From the NCBI GenBank assembly GCA_949317995.1, contig OX439038.1, positions 77,262,659 to 77,326,658 on the forward strand: a DNA stretch of 64,000 bases, read 5' to 3'. The DNA comes from Acholoe squamosa. Its lineage: Eukaryota; Annelida; Polychaeta; Phyllodocida; Polynoidae. The translations under genes were made by a program, and so were the position numbers. The notes under the pieces are model-generated. The model made no database searches. It was not told where the DNA came from and saw only the letters and a program-made list of their open reading frames with translations. This document shows, piece by piece, positions 34,621-48,120 of the stretch (positions are counted from its first letter, which is position 1; the number at the start of each line of letters is the position of its first letter).

Positions 34621-36588
34621 TTAAATTGACATTAAGAGTTAGCAATAGCTTCTTCTCTCCCTTATTAGAATATTGCATGCCTACTCATTCTGTAAAATTT
34701 ATGCAGGTCTCAGAGACTCAGAAAATCAGTTAAACATTCAATTCACATAAAATAAAACTTGAATTATCATGACCAGGACTGGTTTGAGAATGAGAAATAG
34801 ATATCATTATACATAATCCCCACATTCTTTGTTCATAGTTCTGATCAAATGCAATAAAATGTGAAGAGCAAAGGTAGTTGTGATATCTACTTAGAGTTTA
34901 ATTTTCCCTTATCAAAATATCCACAGAATACATCAAAGAATATCCAGACAGAATATTTTGTTCAACCATGAACGCTTGAAACCTGTTGTCAAAATAGAGA
35001 TTGAACTCCCTCGCACCCCACTATCTATCTTTATTCAGTTAGAACTACTATTAGCTGCCTTATCTGATTGGAATGTCTGCTTTACAGTCTAGCGATGACA
35101 ACATTGTACACTATTCTATCATTTACATTCCTCATTCTCTGGTAATATATTGCTATTTCCCTGCACACCATACACTACCTAACTCCATTTCATGTCTTCC
35201 ACTTCCATGTCCCCCATTTACTCCGATACACCCCTTCTAATGTAGTGGCCTATATAAGGGCCCAGGCACTCATTGATTTCAAGAATTCATGCTCTACCCC
35301 CGGCGCTTAATCAAGACCGATGCTTATTCAAGACTTTGATTATGGTGAATATTGAACATTTCACCCCCATACCCAGGTGTTTATTCAAGACTTGGCACTT
35401 ATAGAGGCCAATATGGTACTCTCTCCCCCTCCCCCTTCCCTTAACCCATCCCCATACCCGGCACATCCCCGCTGGCACGGGCAACATTTGGGAAATGAGA
35501 AAAGTATAGATTGGCTATGTTTAAACGAATAGGGATGGATGGTTTTGTTGTTATTGCCAGGAGTCGCCAAGGAAAACATCCATGTGGTCGCCTTGGGGAT
35601 GGGGTGGCAGTGATGGGCAAAATTGTCATGCATTGGAGAGATGAGTTGTTGGGATAGGATGGAGAGAGTAGGGTGTACAGAGCCATAACAAGCAAATCTT
35701 AATTGAGGATTGGGGACCCAGCCAGGGCCCCTACATGACCACCTTGAAGAGTCCGCTTGAGCACAGTGATGCCTATGTTAAAGATGTTTGTATAGAATTA
35801 AATTAGAGTTATTTTTGGTGACTTTAAGATCTGATTTGAGGCTCAGGCTATTTGTTATTCTGAGAAAATCCACCAACTCTTCCCCCCGTGTTGATACATG
35901 TACATAATATCTCTTCCCTGTCAGTGCTTTAAACCTTAGCCTATACTAGGCTATAGCAAGATTACATTCTCTGAAAGGTGAAATATTAGTTTTGATGTTT
36001 TCAGAAATTGTGTAAGCATTTAATAGCACTTTGGAAAAAAAGCCTTTATAAGGCCTGAATAGAAATGTTAAAAACACTCAACACCAAACATTTTCCTTAA
36101 ACATCTCCTATTAGCTGGGCTAGCCCTCCCTGTAAATTCGTACTATATATATTATACCACACCAAGAAAGAATTTCCCCCATCTTATTTTCTACAGGTAT
36201 TCTCTTTAGGACATTCCATAAGATATATGGAATGTAAAATGATTTGCCTGATCATCATTTTTCCATCAAGAAATCCATTGTCCAAAATGTTGCTTGCTCT
36301 TTTTTTTTCCAATACTAAAATCTGTAGACCAACCTATTTTTGTTGGTGTGTCCTTATAGGCCAGCATGAGGACAATCTCTTCTACCAAATTCTACTCAAT
36401 AACTCGCTGTTGTCACCCCCCCCCCCACATACACACATCTTGGTATTATATCATTGTGTACATTTAATTGGAAACCTTAGCAGTCAGGGCCCCTCTATAT
36501 AAACCCCCTTCATACTCATACCGTAAAACATAGCGACCTTGCTGGATTATGTGTGTGCAGGGCAATGATGCCTCCAATCTCAAAGAAA
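34621..36588 (+). other. Unit copy 2, non-coding segment
   Basis: Colinear with 10390-13890 (minus the insertions) and 46828-48600. It includes the ancestral MITE at 35241-35416. No gene is supported. Confidence 0.45.
35241..35416. mobile_element. MITE of the GTATTGGC family (unit 2)
   Basis: Orthologous to 11113-11310 and 47516-47691. Its left end is TGTAGTGGCCTATATAAGG and its right end 'ggccaatatgg', followed by TA. Confidence 0.7.
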
Positions 36589-36735
36589 GTTACCAACCTC
36601 ACTGAAAGTTACCAACCTCACAGAAAGTGACCAACCTCACTGTAAGTTACCAACCTCACAGAAAGTTACCAACCTCAAAGAAAGTGACCAACCTCACAGA
36701 AAGTGACCAACCTCACAGAAAGTGACCAACCTTGC
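36589..36735 (+). repeat. 19-bp minisatellite, 8 units
   Basis: Units of gttaccaacctcacagaaa with a second variant (gtgaccaacctc). Seven units are complete and one is partial. The orthologous array at 13901-13970 has four. Confidence 0.85.
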
Positions 36736-39700
36736 ACTATGCATGACCTGGTTGACATTTTGGGATACAGCTGTGTCTGTGATGTATCCCGCCACTTGGG
36801 TACCATTTATCGTGCACTACATAACCTGTGTTAGGTTTTTAAGCCACACCTCAGAGCAGGGAGGCAGCTAATGGCATCTTAAAAAGTCAGGGATGTAGCA
36901 AAGAGTTTTAACGTAGTACTAAACCAGCAACTCTTAATGCTCAGTGTGCAGCCTTTTTGCAAATTGTTGGGTGTGGCCTCTATGCATTCACTTTATGATA
37001 AATGTTGTCAAGTTAATGGCGGTTCTCTTTACTGTGCTGTCTTCTAGGGCTTCATCATAGAACTTACACTGCTCCACAGACAGAATAGTTCACTATATGG
37101 TTAATGGGGTTGCCTGGTATAGTCAACAGTCACTATTTATAGTGTGTGGCGTATATGCAAGGTTTTACGGTACTTCCCACCCACTTTTCCCTTATCCATC
37201 ACCTACCACCTTTCCAACCTGACATCTGACTACTACCTCACAGCAGAAGTAGATTTTTGACTATTTCAGAGGCCCACTGCAGCTTATAGAGTGTTCCTGA
37301 ACTAAGGGTGCGGAGTGGTTTCAGATCACATGGGTGGCTTATATAGCATTCTCCCAAAGTCAGGATGTAGCTTATATGTGAGTGGGACTTTTTACGCGGG
37401 GTTTTACCACATGATACATTCAAGTGCTATCCGGCCCTTAAAGGTGTATCACCTGGATATTGCAGGGGAGTCATGATTCCCTTGAGAGAGAGAGAGCAGG
37501 GGAAGGGAAGGGGTACAGGAGATATATGGATATGATTGCTATCTGTAATTACATGGCTGCCACTGGGAGAGCTGCTCCCAAAATACATAGCTCTGCTGCT
37601 GTCTGCAATCAGCTGCCCTGGCACTTGGATTTAGTGGTCTCCACACTCAGGGAGGTATCATTGGGCTGTATGTTGGGACTTGGCTTTTGGTATGGGGGTC
37701 ATCCATAAATGACATCATGAGGCAGGGCAGAGAGGGAGGTATCCATTGCTCCTATACATTTCTTTTGTAAAAAGTGTCCTGAAGGGGGGAAGGGGAGGGT
37801 CACATATGGTCCAAAAAGTGTAAAGCACTGGTTCTACAATAATATATCAAAAGTATAGAGAAAAAGAATCGGTCGGATTAGTGCTAATCCGACCAATTTA
37901 CGCCTCTGAAACCAGTGCTTAATGTCATTCATGGATGGTCCCATGGCAATCATATTACATAACGCAAGTTGTGAGTGAGGGAATGTGCACCTTTGGGTAA
38001 CAGATAGGTTTTCTGGTGACCTGGTTTAGAAGCAATTCTTCAAAATGGTTCTGGGGATTTGCGCTGAGGCGTTTTGATCATCGCACTAACATTGATTTCA
38101 TACATGTATCTATTACAGTTATAATGAAAACTGTCATATCCTCTTAGATCTTAGTCAACTCTACGCAGGGCTCTACTCATGGTCCATGCCAAATTCATAA
38201 GGACTCAATTTTGCACCAATGCTATGATGGTAAGTAGGCTATCCATCTCTGCATCAGTGTATCATGACAACAAAGATATGTCGAATGGAGCCACCTCCAT
38301 GCTACTAAAGGTTTAAGGGAAATGTTTCAAATCAGCTTGGGGCTTTAAAACCAGGCATTTCGATGAGCATTCTAACATTTCTCACATGTTTTATGTGATG
38401 AAAGATGCCGGGTGCTCTGCCTGTATCTGAATGGCTTTAAATGGTTTCATATTTCACACCATATTTCACGCATAAAGCAACATAGTAGGCCAATATTTAC
38501 ATCATAAGAGTTTTCAGATTTAACCATGCATTTTGACTTGGGAAACCCCCATTGATCTCTCCAAAGTAAAAGATTTCTGGCCTTGCATTGCATCACCATG
38601 ATGCAGAATATTGTGATGCAATAAGTCCTTAAATCCCCATAGGAATTACTAGGGATGCATTTTGTTGATCATACAGACTGCAGGAATTTCAAGTTTTCAA
38701 TTGGTTGCCTTATCCTGGCCTATAAGAAAACACAAGGAAATTTATTTCAATGATAATAATTAATGATCAAAAGACACTTTAAAACTGGATGATACCAAAA
38801 GCTCGGGTAACTTTGACACAATGATGCACAAAACACTGGCTAGTTACCCACCAGCACTACATATCTGCATCAGGAGAACCCTGCAGTATTGCTACAAACC
38901 TGTAGGTTTTGCATGATTTATGAAAGTGACCCTTGAAGTTTGATTCAGCCGGGCTGCATCCATACAATATGAAGAAAATTTGTTATGTGCTATAAGAAAT
39001 CACATGGTTTCTAATCCTTTAAGGGTTGCTGATGCAGGAGTGCATCATGCCCATTGGGTCACTTGATGCACCACTGATCAGTTTCTTTCAAGACTGCTCG
39101 TCAGCGCTTCATTGGAGCAGAGATAAAGACTAAGACTACATATATAGGATATAAAAGCACACAATTCCTCCATCAATCATGATGTGTTAATTTACACAGG
39201 CCACAATGATGCCTGGGTTCTGATCAATTTCAGAGTTAACTTTGGTAAGACTAGGTACATCCAATATGATTCTGAAGGAATATGTGATATCTTGCATAGG
39301 TATGGTGGGAAAGTACACTGGTGCGTATTTTTCAGCAATGTTGATTAGCATTATTGAAAAATGCCATTGTGAGGTCTTACCGGAGCTTGTACGCCTACCC
39401 TGTATATATGCAGAATTCTGGTACAGAAAAACTGAATGCAGGCCATATGACTTTAACAGCTCAAATGGTTGCATGAGCTCACTCTGAGCTAAGAAATATT
39501 CCAATATTGCTCAACAGTATTATTCAGAAATTTCCCTCCCCAAGCCTGCGTAAATGCATCATGGCGATTAATGATTTTAATTCATGATAAAATACTTGAT
39601 GGTTTAAAGGTATCGGTAAGGTATTAGTGTCTGTGTGTATGCTGAGACCTCACAGTGTGGGGTGGCTATAGGTGTAATGGTAGATGGAATGTCACTAGGG

Positions 39701-40346
39701 GCTTGAAGTTGATATCTCAGGTCCACTTACAGCCCTTAACCCTTTAAGAGCTGCATGAACCCCAATGTGCATGCTCCTTAGTTTATCATTATGCAGAGCT
39801 GGCAAGGATGAATAGGAGCATCATAATGACCCTATGTGAGCGTGTCAATAAAATAATGTTGGTACTATGCTTTTTTGCTTGTAGTGTGGATCAACACGGT
39901 AAGAGGTATGCCCATTTATAAGGGGGTGTGTGGGAATACCTTTTTCACCATGTTGATCCATGTAGGGGATTTTCACCAGAAGTCCTCCTGTGCATGTATT
40001 TCCTTTGTGATATTTAATGCTCAATAAATTATCTAGCCTTGCTGATTACCTACCATGTGTCTGAGTGTATAGGTGATGCACAAGGTTTTGAGTGTCATGT
40101 ACTTAAGGGAACATTTTGCCGTTTTTATTACTAATATTTCATCATTTTCCATAACCTATTTTAAAGGTCTATTTTCACTTGAAGTCGGCCAGGTTGCACC
40201 ACCTCAAGTTGGCCACCTGATTTGTCTGACAAAGGAGGCATGGAGTTACAGACAGCTCAGTGCTACCATGTGACGGATGTTATAAGCACTGTAATTGAAT
40301 AGCTTTCTCCTCTCTGACACCAAGGCATAAAAATATTGATGCATAT
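36736..40346 (+). other. Unit copy 2, non-coding segment
   Basis: Colinear with units 1 and 3, with the solo-LTR site empty at about 37035-37045 ('ctgtgctgtcttctagggct'). A roughly 1.2-kb deletion relative to unit 1 lies near 39117. No gene is supported. Confidence 0.45.
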
Positions 40347-41217
40347 GCTGGCATATTGTAGGGTGATTATCCCCTATGAGAAATGGTCATCCGACAAGAA
40401 ATTAAAGCCCCTCAATTGAAAGGGAAATATGTCTGATGAGCAATGCAGAAAACCCCATGTTGATATCTCTTATGGTTATTAAGCTATTAAGGGAAATGTG
40501 AGGCAAAGTCAGGGGTTTTCTGTGAAAAATTCCCCATACAACTGCAGCCAGAAAGAGGTCATGGTCTGTGCACACACCACCACTCTAGCACCCTCACTAT
40601 ACAGGGCAATATACAGGGCTCAGCAGTGCAGGTGAACAGCCTAGATGATGTACTTTAATTGTTCATTACACCTTTAATATCGAGTATTTCTTTGAAATTC
40701 CTTACATGGATGAGGGCTAATGCATTACCCAATAGCACTACAGGTCGATTTTGTCATTCCTCTCCACTGTAATTATGAACTCAGCCCAAACATAAAAAAG
40801 AATCTCTTATCAAGGCTTAGATACGTCCCCATTTAACTGTAAATCCGTTCTAAACTACTCAAAATACAATCTAACACATAAAAACCTTTTTCAGGCAATA
40901 AATTAAGCTTTAAGATGTGCCTACCTCCATTACTATCATCTGAAATTGTGATGTCAGTTTGAGCTGCTTAGTCCTCCAGGGTGTGAGCAGTAACACTTCT
41001 AATAGAAATAGAAAGGTGGAGGATGGCCACAAATGTAGATCAAGGTGTCCCCTGTGCCTCCAGGGCATCAGATGTACTGATAAAAGTGCCACAAGGCATG
41101 GATTTACAATCACAGACCATGCCCCTCCCTCCCATACTCCTCAGGTAATCTATATTGTGCCACTACAGGGCTCTATGGGGGCTATCTTCACGCTACCCAG
41201 CCATGCAGGTAAACACC
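40347..41217. mobile_element. 871-bp insertion with 8-bp direct repeats, copy-2-specific
   Basis: Flanked by ATGCATAT at 40339-40346 and 41218-41225. Unit 1 has a single ATGCATAT at the equivalent place (about 21740). An 8-bp duplication would fit hAT-type insertion. The extreme ends are not clear inverted repeats, but slightly inside are GTAGGGTGATTATCCCC and, in reverse complement, GTAGCGTGAAGATAGCCCC. No transposase ORF. The class is uncertain. Confidence 0.65.
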
Positions 41218-41318
41218 ATGCATATTGGGTGATAGATCTACATTGAAAATATTTCAAGATTTACTTTTTCTATATTTGAAAAGGTGAAATCTATTTTTGT
41301 ACCTGCACCATTTTTATC

Positions 41319-41520
41319 ACTGCCCGAGGCTAGGCATAGAAGGAGCAGTCTGTGGTATGCTATTGACTGAGCACCTCTGGACCAATTAAGCAGTTCTTGT
41401 AGACCTAATGGCAGGGGTAAGACAGGCACCCACCAGCAACTAACAATAAATAAGGCAGGGCCCACATTATGAAACATATCCTGTATAATAACACAAGACT
41501 TCATCTTAGCTGACCAAAAG
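41319..41520 (-). repeat. R1 repeat, truncated, minus orientation (unit 3)
   Basis: Same truncation point as at 21834 ('cactgcccgaggctaggc'). Its inverted partner is at 45900-46320. Confidence 0.65.
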
Positions 41521-42779
41521 TGACAGGAACACAGACAGTGTGTAAGCTTGGGGGGTCCTCCACCAACCTTTAGATACCATTTTGATTCCAAGGAAAAGGG
41601 ACCTGATTGGGCCCAAGGCGTATTTTGAAGGTAAAATGGGTATCAGAAAGGCACTGGATACTGTCTTGACTGTGCCCTTTATTCCCAACTTAAGTTCATA
41701 GTGTTTTGTTTTATCTGAATGTGATTTCAATTGGGTTAGGTAGATACTTTTGGTGTGTCAACTTTACTTACCCATTGATGTAATCCTACCCCAAGATAGG
41801 GTACCAAACCCATGGGTAGTAGGAATAGGGAGTGGCCCCCCCTGGATAGTGAGGAACTGTGGACCGAGACTATCTGGAAGTTCTAGAAATCAATGCATCT
41901 CTGTATGTCTATCCTTGATACTTTTATCTTTTAGAAGCTGTTGAGACCTAATTAGAACCTGGGACCAGTGGGCTCCTGCTTGGAGATGCCATGAACAAAG
42001 TGTATATGTGATGAATTTTGATCTGTCTGCAAAGGTTCTTGGTAAAGTATGAGGTTTCACACACAATAGAATGTTAAATCCCTCAAATCAAAATGATAAA
42101 ATAAATAAACCCAATTCATGCTCCTGTAGTTTGATGACCTGTCATTTTGATATACTTTGTTGAAGGGATATAAATGCCATGACACATCCCTTAAATTAGT
42201 AATTTAATGTATCTCAATATCTGACATTTATGCACACAGATACACCAAAGACAGCGGATCATATTTCAACCTGTTTTGGCCAGGGTATCATAAAAGTCAC
42301 TGTTGAGGTGTGATGTTGTATGTGAAAAATTGATGAACAATGCAATTCATGAGCATTTCATGCATTCCTCAGATTAATTTTATACCCTTGACGTTGACAC
42401 CTAATGTATCTCACATCTTGTCTGAAAGGTTTTGACATTGTAATACTACATTAATACAATATATTACCACTTATAATTTAAATCCTTTGGGTACTATGTG
42501 GGAAATGTATGATAGTAGATTAAACTTGCTTATCAAGTCAGGGTTAGTAGAAGTTTGTGGAGTCATGATAACTCATGTGATTCCTCCAAAACCTTTTTTA
42601 GTCGGAGGCCCACTGGGAAGGCTCCAAGGGAGGGCTATGAATACTAATTATCAATCCCTGAAAGTAAGACCCACGCTGTCCACTGAATAGAATGAGTATT
42701 CATAGAGTACATAGCCCCCACAGGGCAGTGTATCACAAGGGAAGGGATTTTAATCATAATGTCTACCTTGCTTATCACT
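41521..42779 (+). other. Unit copy 3, non-coding segment with the empty site of element A
   Basis: 42440-42534 is the sequence replaced by element A in unit 2. No gene is supported. Confidence 0.5.
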
Positions 42780-43140
42780 GGCCACTTCCCACTCTCCCTT
42801 TTCATTTCTCCATTAATAACACCATCCTGCGCTCTCACCTTCCTTCCTCCCAATATTTCTTCCCTCTCTGTCCCTCTCTCCCACCACCTCTATCCTTCCC
42901 ATTACCCCTTTCTCCCTTCCACCCCCTTTTCCCTCTCAGCCTCCCTCTCATCTGCTATCTCCTTCTCCCTCTCAGCCTCCCTCTCATCCAATTGATCTTT
43001 TCCCTCATCTGATCTTCATGTAATCCAATACTGTACTCCCATACTCCCATACTCATACTGCTTTGTAAAGCTCCTGCCTTTCCTCTCATTACCTCCACTT
43101 CTCTCTTTACACAGTATCGCTCCCCCCTCTCTCTCTACCT
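42780..43140 (+). repeat. Pyrimidine-rich low-complexity tract (unit 3)
   Basis: Counterpart of 7010-7420. The plus strand is dominated by 'ccctctc' and 'ttccc' runs. The Leu/Ser/Pro-rich ORFs over it are not genes. Confidence 0.75.
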
Positions 43141-43584
43141 GGCATTCTACCCCTAACTGTAGACTAGAATGATGACTTGGTTCTACCTTGTCAGAGGTTA
43201 GTGTATTAATCAGTATTAATGAAGACAAAGCTTCAAAAACAAAGCTCTACCACCAATCCACCTATGTATTATTAACCCTATAAGGAATGCATGACTGTGG
43301 CAGATTTAGATGTTTGGCCATAGGCTCTACCTTTTGCCAGTGGTTTTTAACATTTAGCTTGCCTCTTTTAAGACCCCAACTTTATCCTAAGTTTGGGGAT
43401 GAGCTACCTCCTTCTCAAAATCCTGGATCTGCTACTGTTATCATGATGCCTTCATGCTCCATGATGCACCAGTAGGATAGAATTAAGCACTGCCTATCCT
43501 TCAGGACCATGTCAATACCCTATGGTCATATGATGCAGTAGTGCAGCTATGGTCATATGATGCAGTAGTGCAGCTATAGAGAGT

Positions 43585-44160
43585 AGTAGTATAGTATGTA
43601 TCGGAGCAGGACTATAGGTAATCTAAGGATATTACTCACTGGGCATGCAGCCAATCAGAGGCCTCCATTTGTTCACGTGACCTGTGATGTCACTGAACCC
43701 CTGTGGTGCACCTCATTTGCATAATAGGCCATGCCCCCTTAGCCAATCAGAGCCCTCCATTTGGTCAAGTGAGCCCTCATTTACATAATAGGCCATGCCC
43801 CTTTATGCTAATGAGACCACGCCCCTTCACCTAATTAGGAATTAGTGACCACCTCTCAGCCAATCAGAGGAAGGCATTCTGGTTACCATGATAATTTGAC
43901 CTAATTAGGAGATTAGTGCGATCACGTGACCCCTTGTTTGTAAACAACAAGTGGCCTAGCCACATGGTCCCTTATTTGTAAACAATGGGGCGGGGCTAAT
44001 TATGCAAATGAGATATATAATTTAATATAAATAAATACCACAGAGGGTCCAGTGACGTCACAGGTCACGTGACCAAATGGAATCCTCTGATTGGCTGCAT
44101 GCCCAGTGAGTAATATCCTTAGATTAGCTATAGTGCCGTTCCGATACATAAAATACTACT
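43585..44160. mobile_element. 576-bp MITE rich in transcription-factor-like motifs
   Basis: Flanked by GAGAGT at 43579-43584 and 44161-44166. Unit 2 has a single GAGAGT at the empty site (about 31366). Terminal inverted repeats exceed 100 bp: the left starts AGTAGTATAGTATGTATCGG and the right, reversed, AGTAGTATTTTATGTATCGG. Both run on through 'taatctaaggatattactca' and 'gcatgcagccaatcagagg'. Inside are four CCAATCAGA (CCAAT-box) motifs, CACGTGAC twice plus another TCACGTGAC, TGACGTCA, and ATTTGCAT/ATGCAAAT octamers. No ORF. The site is preceded by a local 28-bp duplication (43521-43577). Confidence 0.9.
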
Positions 44161-44445
44161 GAGAGTAACTCTGCAAGGCTACATTTGCACATCATGATGA
44201 TCAGTAGACATGATGCTCTGATACATTATGTGGAACTAGAATTGTATATACAAGTCTAACACCAACCACATCGATCCGTCTCAGTAAAAGTAAAAAAAAG
44301 AAAAAATAAAGAAATGAGAGAGGCTGCATGTAATAGAAAGATGCATGGAGAGAGGGATTAGGCTGGAAACGCTAACTGATTACAATAGTGGGGCTCAGAG
44401 CATTGACTACTCATACATACAAGTCTCCTTGCTTGTGATAGGCCT

Positions 44446-44644
44446 GCTATATTGTGGTGGATGCGGAGCTGCAACTACAGGAATGATGTTGAATTGTATT
44501 AGTTGAGAGACTACTTGAACCCATAAAGGGACGGCTATGTAAGTGTCGATTATTGAGGAAGTATATGTCAATAGACAGGGTTAAGCTTTATATCCGTGAC
44601 TTGTGTCTTTATTCCTATACAGATCGGTACAACCATTTGCATTT
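44446..44644. other. About 200-bp copy-3-specific segment, possibly a short solo LTR
   Basis: Unit 2 runs directly from 'aggcct' to 'catatgtatgcatag' (about 31647), whereas unit 3 has about 200 extra bases. These start TGCTATATTG and contain 'gtgtctttattcc' and 'ggtacaacca' near the end, which is LTR-like. I found no convincing target duplication, so the LTR idea is weak. Confidence 0.3.
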
Positions 44645-45899
44645 CGATATATGCATAGGGAAGGTTGATTGAATTGTGTAGGCAGTACTGTTGTAGTCTC
44701 TCTGGGATCATGGCTTCAAAGCCTGATATAGCTCAATGGCTATGAAGAATCATGTATTGGCATGTCATGGACTGTTGGGTTTATCCATATATTGGAGATT
44801 CCTTTGGGTGATAGGGTTATTGCCAGTACTGTTACCTGTAAGTATATCTAGCAATACTCAGCAGTAGAGGTTTGGGTTTTTATATGAAATAAAACTTCTG
44901 CAGACTTATGTCCGAACGTGGCATGGTCGATAAGGATTTTAAGAACAATGTTAATTGCTGTTAATCCCAAAGCTGATCTGACCTCCCTAGCTGTAACTAT
45001 CATTTCTTTTATAGGTTCTAGATTTCAAACTCTAGAACATGAAGATAATAAAGCAACAGAGCCAACATCCTAAATGAGATAAAACATCCCCACATGTCTG
45101 GATGGCTACAAAATATATTCTGTCTCAAATATCTGTTTGTTTAGAGTATCAGCAATAGATGACTCATCCAACTCTAGAATGCAACACTCCATCAAGCAAA
45201 AAATGTTCTTCTTTCACCCAATCCCAACAGCAGCAGCGACAGTCAAATTGTCTGTTGTGTTTGACATTTAATGATCTATCTGACATTAGCCCCAGGAGGG
45301 CCTCAGCAGGGGAGGCTAGATTAAGTCAGACATCATATTGCATAGGTGCATAGCAATGTCGATTGCTATCAATACTTATATGAGAACTGTCATTGATTTC
45401 CACACTAAGGGATTAAAAATGGAGCATGAGATCAATTCTTTTTTGGGCTTTTGGGGCTGATAGGCCTCCATTTCTGATATTCTACCTCCACAACATATAG
45501 TACCTTACATTGGATCGGGAAGAGTATAGTTCACTTTCTTTATACTATAGCTCCTATTTCTCCTATCTATTGGCAATTTGAAGGAAAACATAACTGTATG
45601 GTATGTGTATGGGATACGTAAACTGTGTTGTTTAGAGTGAAGGAACCCTTAGCAAGCACCTCATTGACTGGTATATCATGTTGATCTTGATCAAGCCAGA
45701 TACCCATGCAGTAGTCATACTAAAATGGTAAAATTTATGACAGTGTGTCAATGGTTATCAAATCACCTAGTTTTTGATTTCTACTTATAACCCAAGATGA
45801 CAAGCTATATTCCTGCTCATTCTTGCAACATGGTAGATGATGATATTATATCATTTAGATTTGAGAGGTCATAGTAATCTATCATTTTTATACTACCTT
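44645..45899 (+). other. Unit copy 3, non-coding segment
   Basis: Colinear with 31665-33700. No gene is supported. Confidence 0.45.
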
Positions 45900-46320
45900 T
45901 ACTGGGCTACTCTTAGACCATAATTCCATATGCAGGCTGTTACCATTTTTGGCCAGCTGAGATGGAGTGCTGTGTTATTATACACAGGGTGTTTTATTAC
46001 ATGGGTCATGCTTTATTTACTGTTAGTTGCTGGTGAGTGCCCGTCTTACCTCACCATTACCTCTACATGGACTGCTCACTTGGTCAGGAGGTGGCTGGCC
46101 AATAGCTCACCACAAACTGCTCATTCTACGCCTAGCCTCGAGCAGTGATAAAAACGATGCAGGTATCAGCAAGGGGACCAGCCAACGACCAGCTCTGCTG
46201 AGCTTTATGACACTCTTTATGACACTGGGGCAGGATGGGTTTGGTTGGAAGGAGAGGGGAGAAAAGGTAGTGAGGGGAATATGGGCCACCTGGGAGAAAA
46301 GTAGAGTGTGACATTATTAT
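45900..46320 (+). repeat. R1 dispersed repeat, plus orientation (unit 3)
   Basis: Third plus copy of R1, close to the unit 2 copy. Confidence 0.7.
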
Positions 46321-46459
46321 TGATTGGGTATGGATAAAAAAGGTGATGAAAACTGGATATGGCACAGATAGTGGCTCAGATTGCAAGTTGGTGTTAGCTT
46401 ATTGACAATTGTAGAGCAGCTGAATAAATATCACACTCAGATTTTGATTTATTACTTAA

Positions 46460-46827
46460 AGTGGCATAGTCTGATGGTTGGGGCTTAAAAATCAGAATTC
46501 ACAAAAATGAACCAGGATGTTCACATAGATCATTTTTCCTATGGTATCCACTTTATTTGCTCTATTTACACATAACCAAGATCATATTTGAAGGAATTGT
46601 TAGATTTATACCAAATTTCCTAGTTTTGGAGTGCATGCCAAAAGTCCATCCAATGGAAATTCACTGTAAGATACCCATGTATAGGTCCATGGGATCCCCT
46701 TTCTAAGCTTATATGAGCTAAAGATACACACAGAGGTCCCACTCACACCGAAATATGATGTTATTACAGTGTGTAAAACACATTTAAATAGGATCTCAAA
46801 AAATTAAAAAAATTGGACTATGTCACT
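46460..46827. mobile_element. 368-bp TTAA-type MITE (unit 3 copy)
   Basis: Same element and position as 34256-34620. The left TTAA is at 46456-46459; the right one has mutated to TTAG (46828-46831). Confidence 0.82.
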
Positions 46828-47515
46828 TTAGATTGACATTCAGAGTTAGAAATAGCTTGTTCTCTCCACTTATTAGAATATTGCATACCTGCACATTCTG
46901 TAAAAATGTATGCAAGTCTCAGAGACTCAGGAAATCAGTTCAACATTCAATTCACATAAAATAAACTTAAATTATCATGACTATGACTGGCTTGAGATTG
47001 AGAAATAGATATCATTACATGATGAATATCCCTACAGAACTATGTACCTGCTCAACATATAGAATCCTTTTGTATGCAGCCACAAGTACAATCATATTTT
47101 CTAACAGAATCTTCATAGTTCTGATCAAATGCAATAGAATGTGCAGAGCAAAGGTAGTTGTGATATCTACTTAGAGTTTTGTTTCCCTTATCAAAATATC
47201 CATAGAATACATCAGAGAGTATCCAGACAGAATATTGTGTCCTTCCCAACCATTAACACTTGTGACTCTTTGTAACCTGTTGTCAAAATAGAGATTGGAC
47301 CCCCTTCCACTCCCCCTATCAATCTTCATTCAGTTTCTACTAACAGCTGCCTTATCTGATTGGAATATCTGCTTTACATTGTACACTATTCTATCATTTA
47401 CATTCCTCATTCTTTAGTAATAGTTTGCTATTTCCCTGCACACCATACACTACCTAACTCCATTTCATGTCTTCCACTTCCATGTCCCCCATTTACTCCG
47501 AGACACCCCTTCTAA

Positions 47516-47691
47516 TGTAGTGGCCTGTATAAGGGCCCAGGCACTCATTGATTTCAAGAATTCATGCTCTACCCCCGGCGCATAATCAAGACCGATGCTT
47601 ATTCAAGACTTTGATTATGGTGAATATTGAACATTTCACCCCCATACCCAGGTGTTTATTCAAGACTTGGCACTTATAGAGGCCAATATGG
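47516..47691. mobile_element. MITE of the GTATTGGC family (unit 3)
   Basis: Orthologous to 11113-11310 and 35241-35416, and nearly identical to the unit 2 copy. Confidence 0.7.
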
Positions 47692-48120
47692 TACTCTCTC
47701 CCCCTCCCCCTTCCCTTAACCCATCCCCATACCCGGCACATCCCTCTTGGCATGGGCAATATTTGGGAAATGAGAAAAGTATAGATCGGCTACGATAAGA
47801 CGAATAGGGAGGTAGGGATTTGTTGTTATTGCCAAGAGTCGCCAAGGAAGACGTCCATGTTTTCTCCTTGGGGATGGGGAGCGGTGATGGGCAAAATTGT
47901 CATGCATTGAAGAGATGAGTTGTTGGGATAGGATGGAGAGAGTAGGGTATACAGAGCCATAACAAACAAATCTTAATTGAGGATTGGGGACCCAGCCAGG
48001 GCCGCAACATGACAACCTTGAATTGTTGGTTTCAAGTGCAAGCCGCCTATAAATGTGTGTAAAGAATTAGCATACAAGAGTTATTTTTGGTGACTTATAG
48101 ATATGATTTGAGGCTAAGGC

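Larger units (their letters stand above)
21837..41318 (+). repeat. Tandem unit copy 2
   Basis: Second copy of the triplicated block. Native sequence is 21837-22965 and 31028-41318. The gap is retrotransposon A, which replaces about 95 bp present in unit 3 (42440-42534). Unit 2 also has deletions relative to unit 3 (about 660 bp near 31085, matching about 42600-43260) and to unit 1 (about 1.2 kb near 39120). Its own insertion is 40347-41217. Confidence 0.85.
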
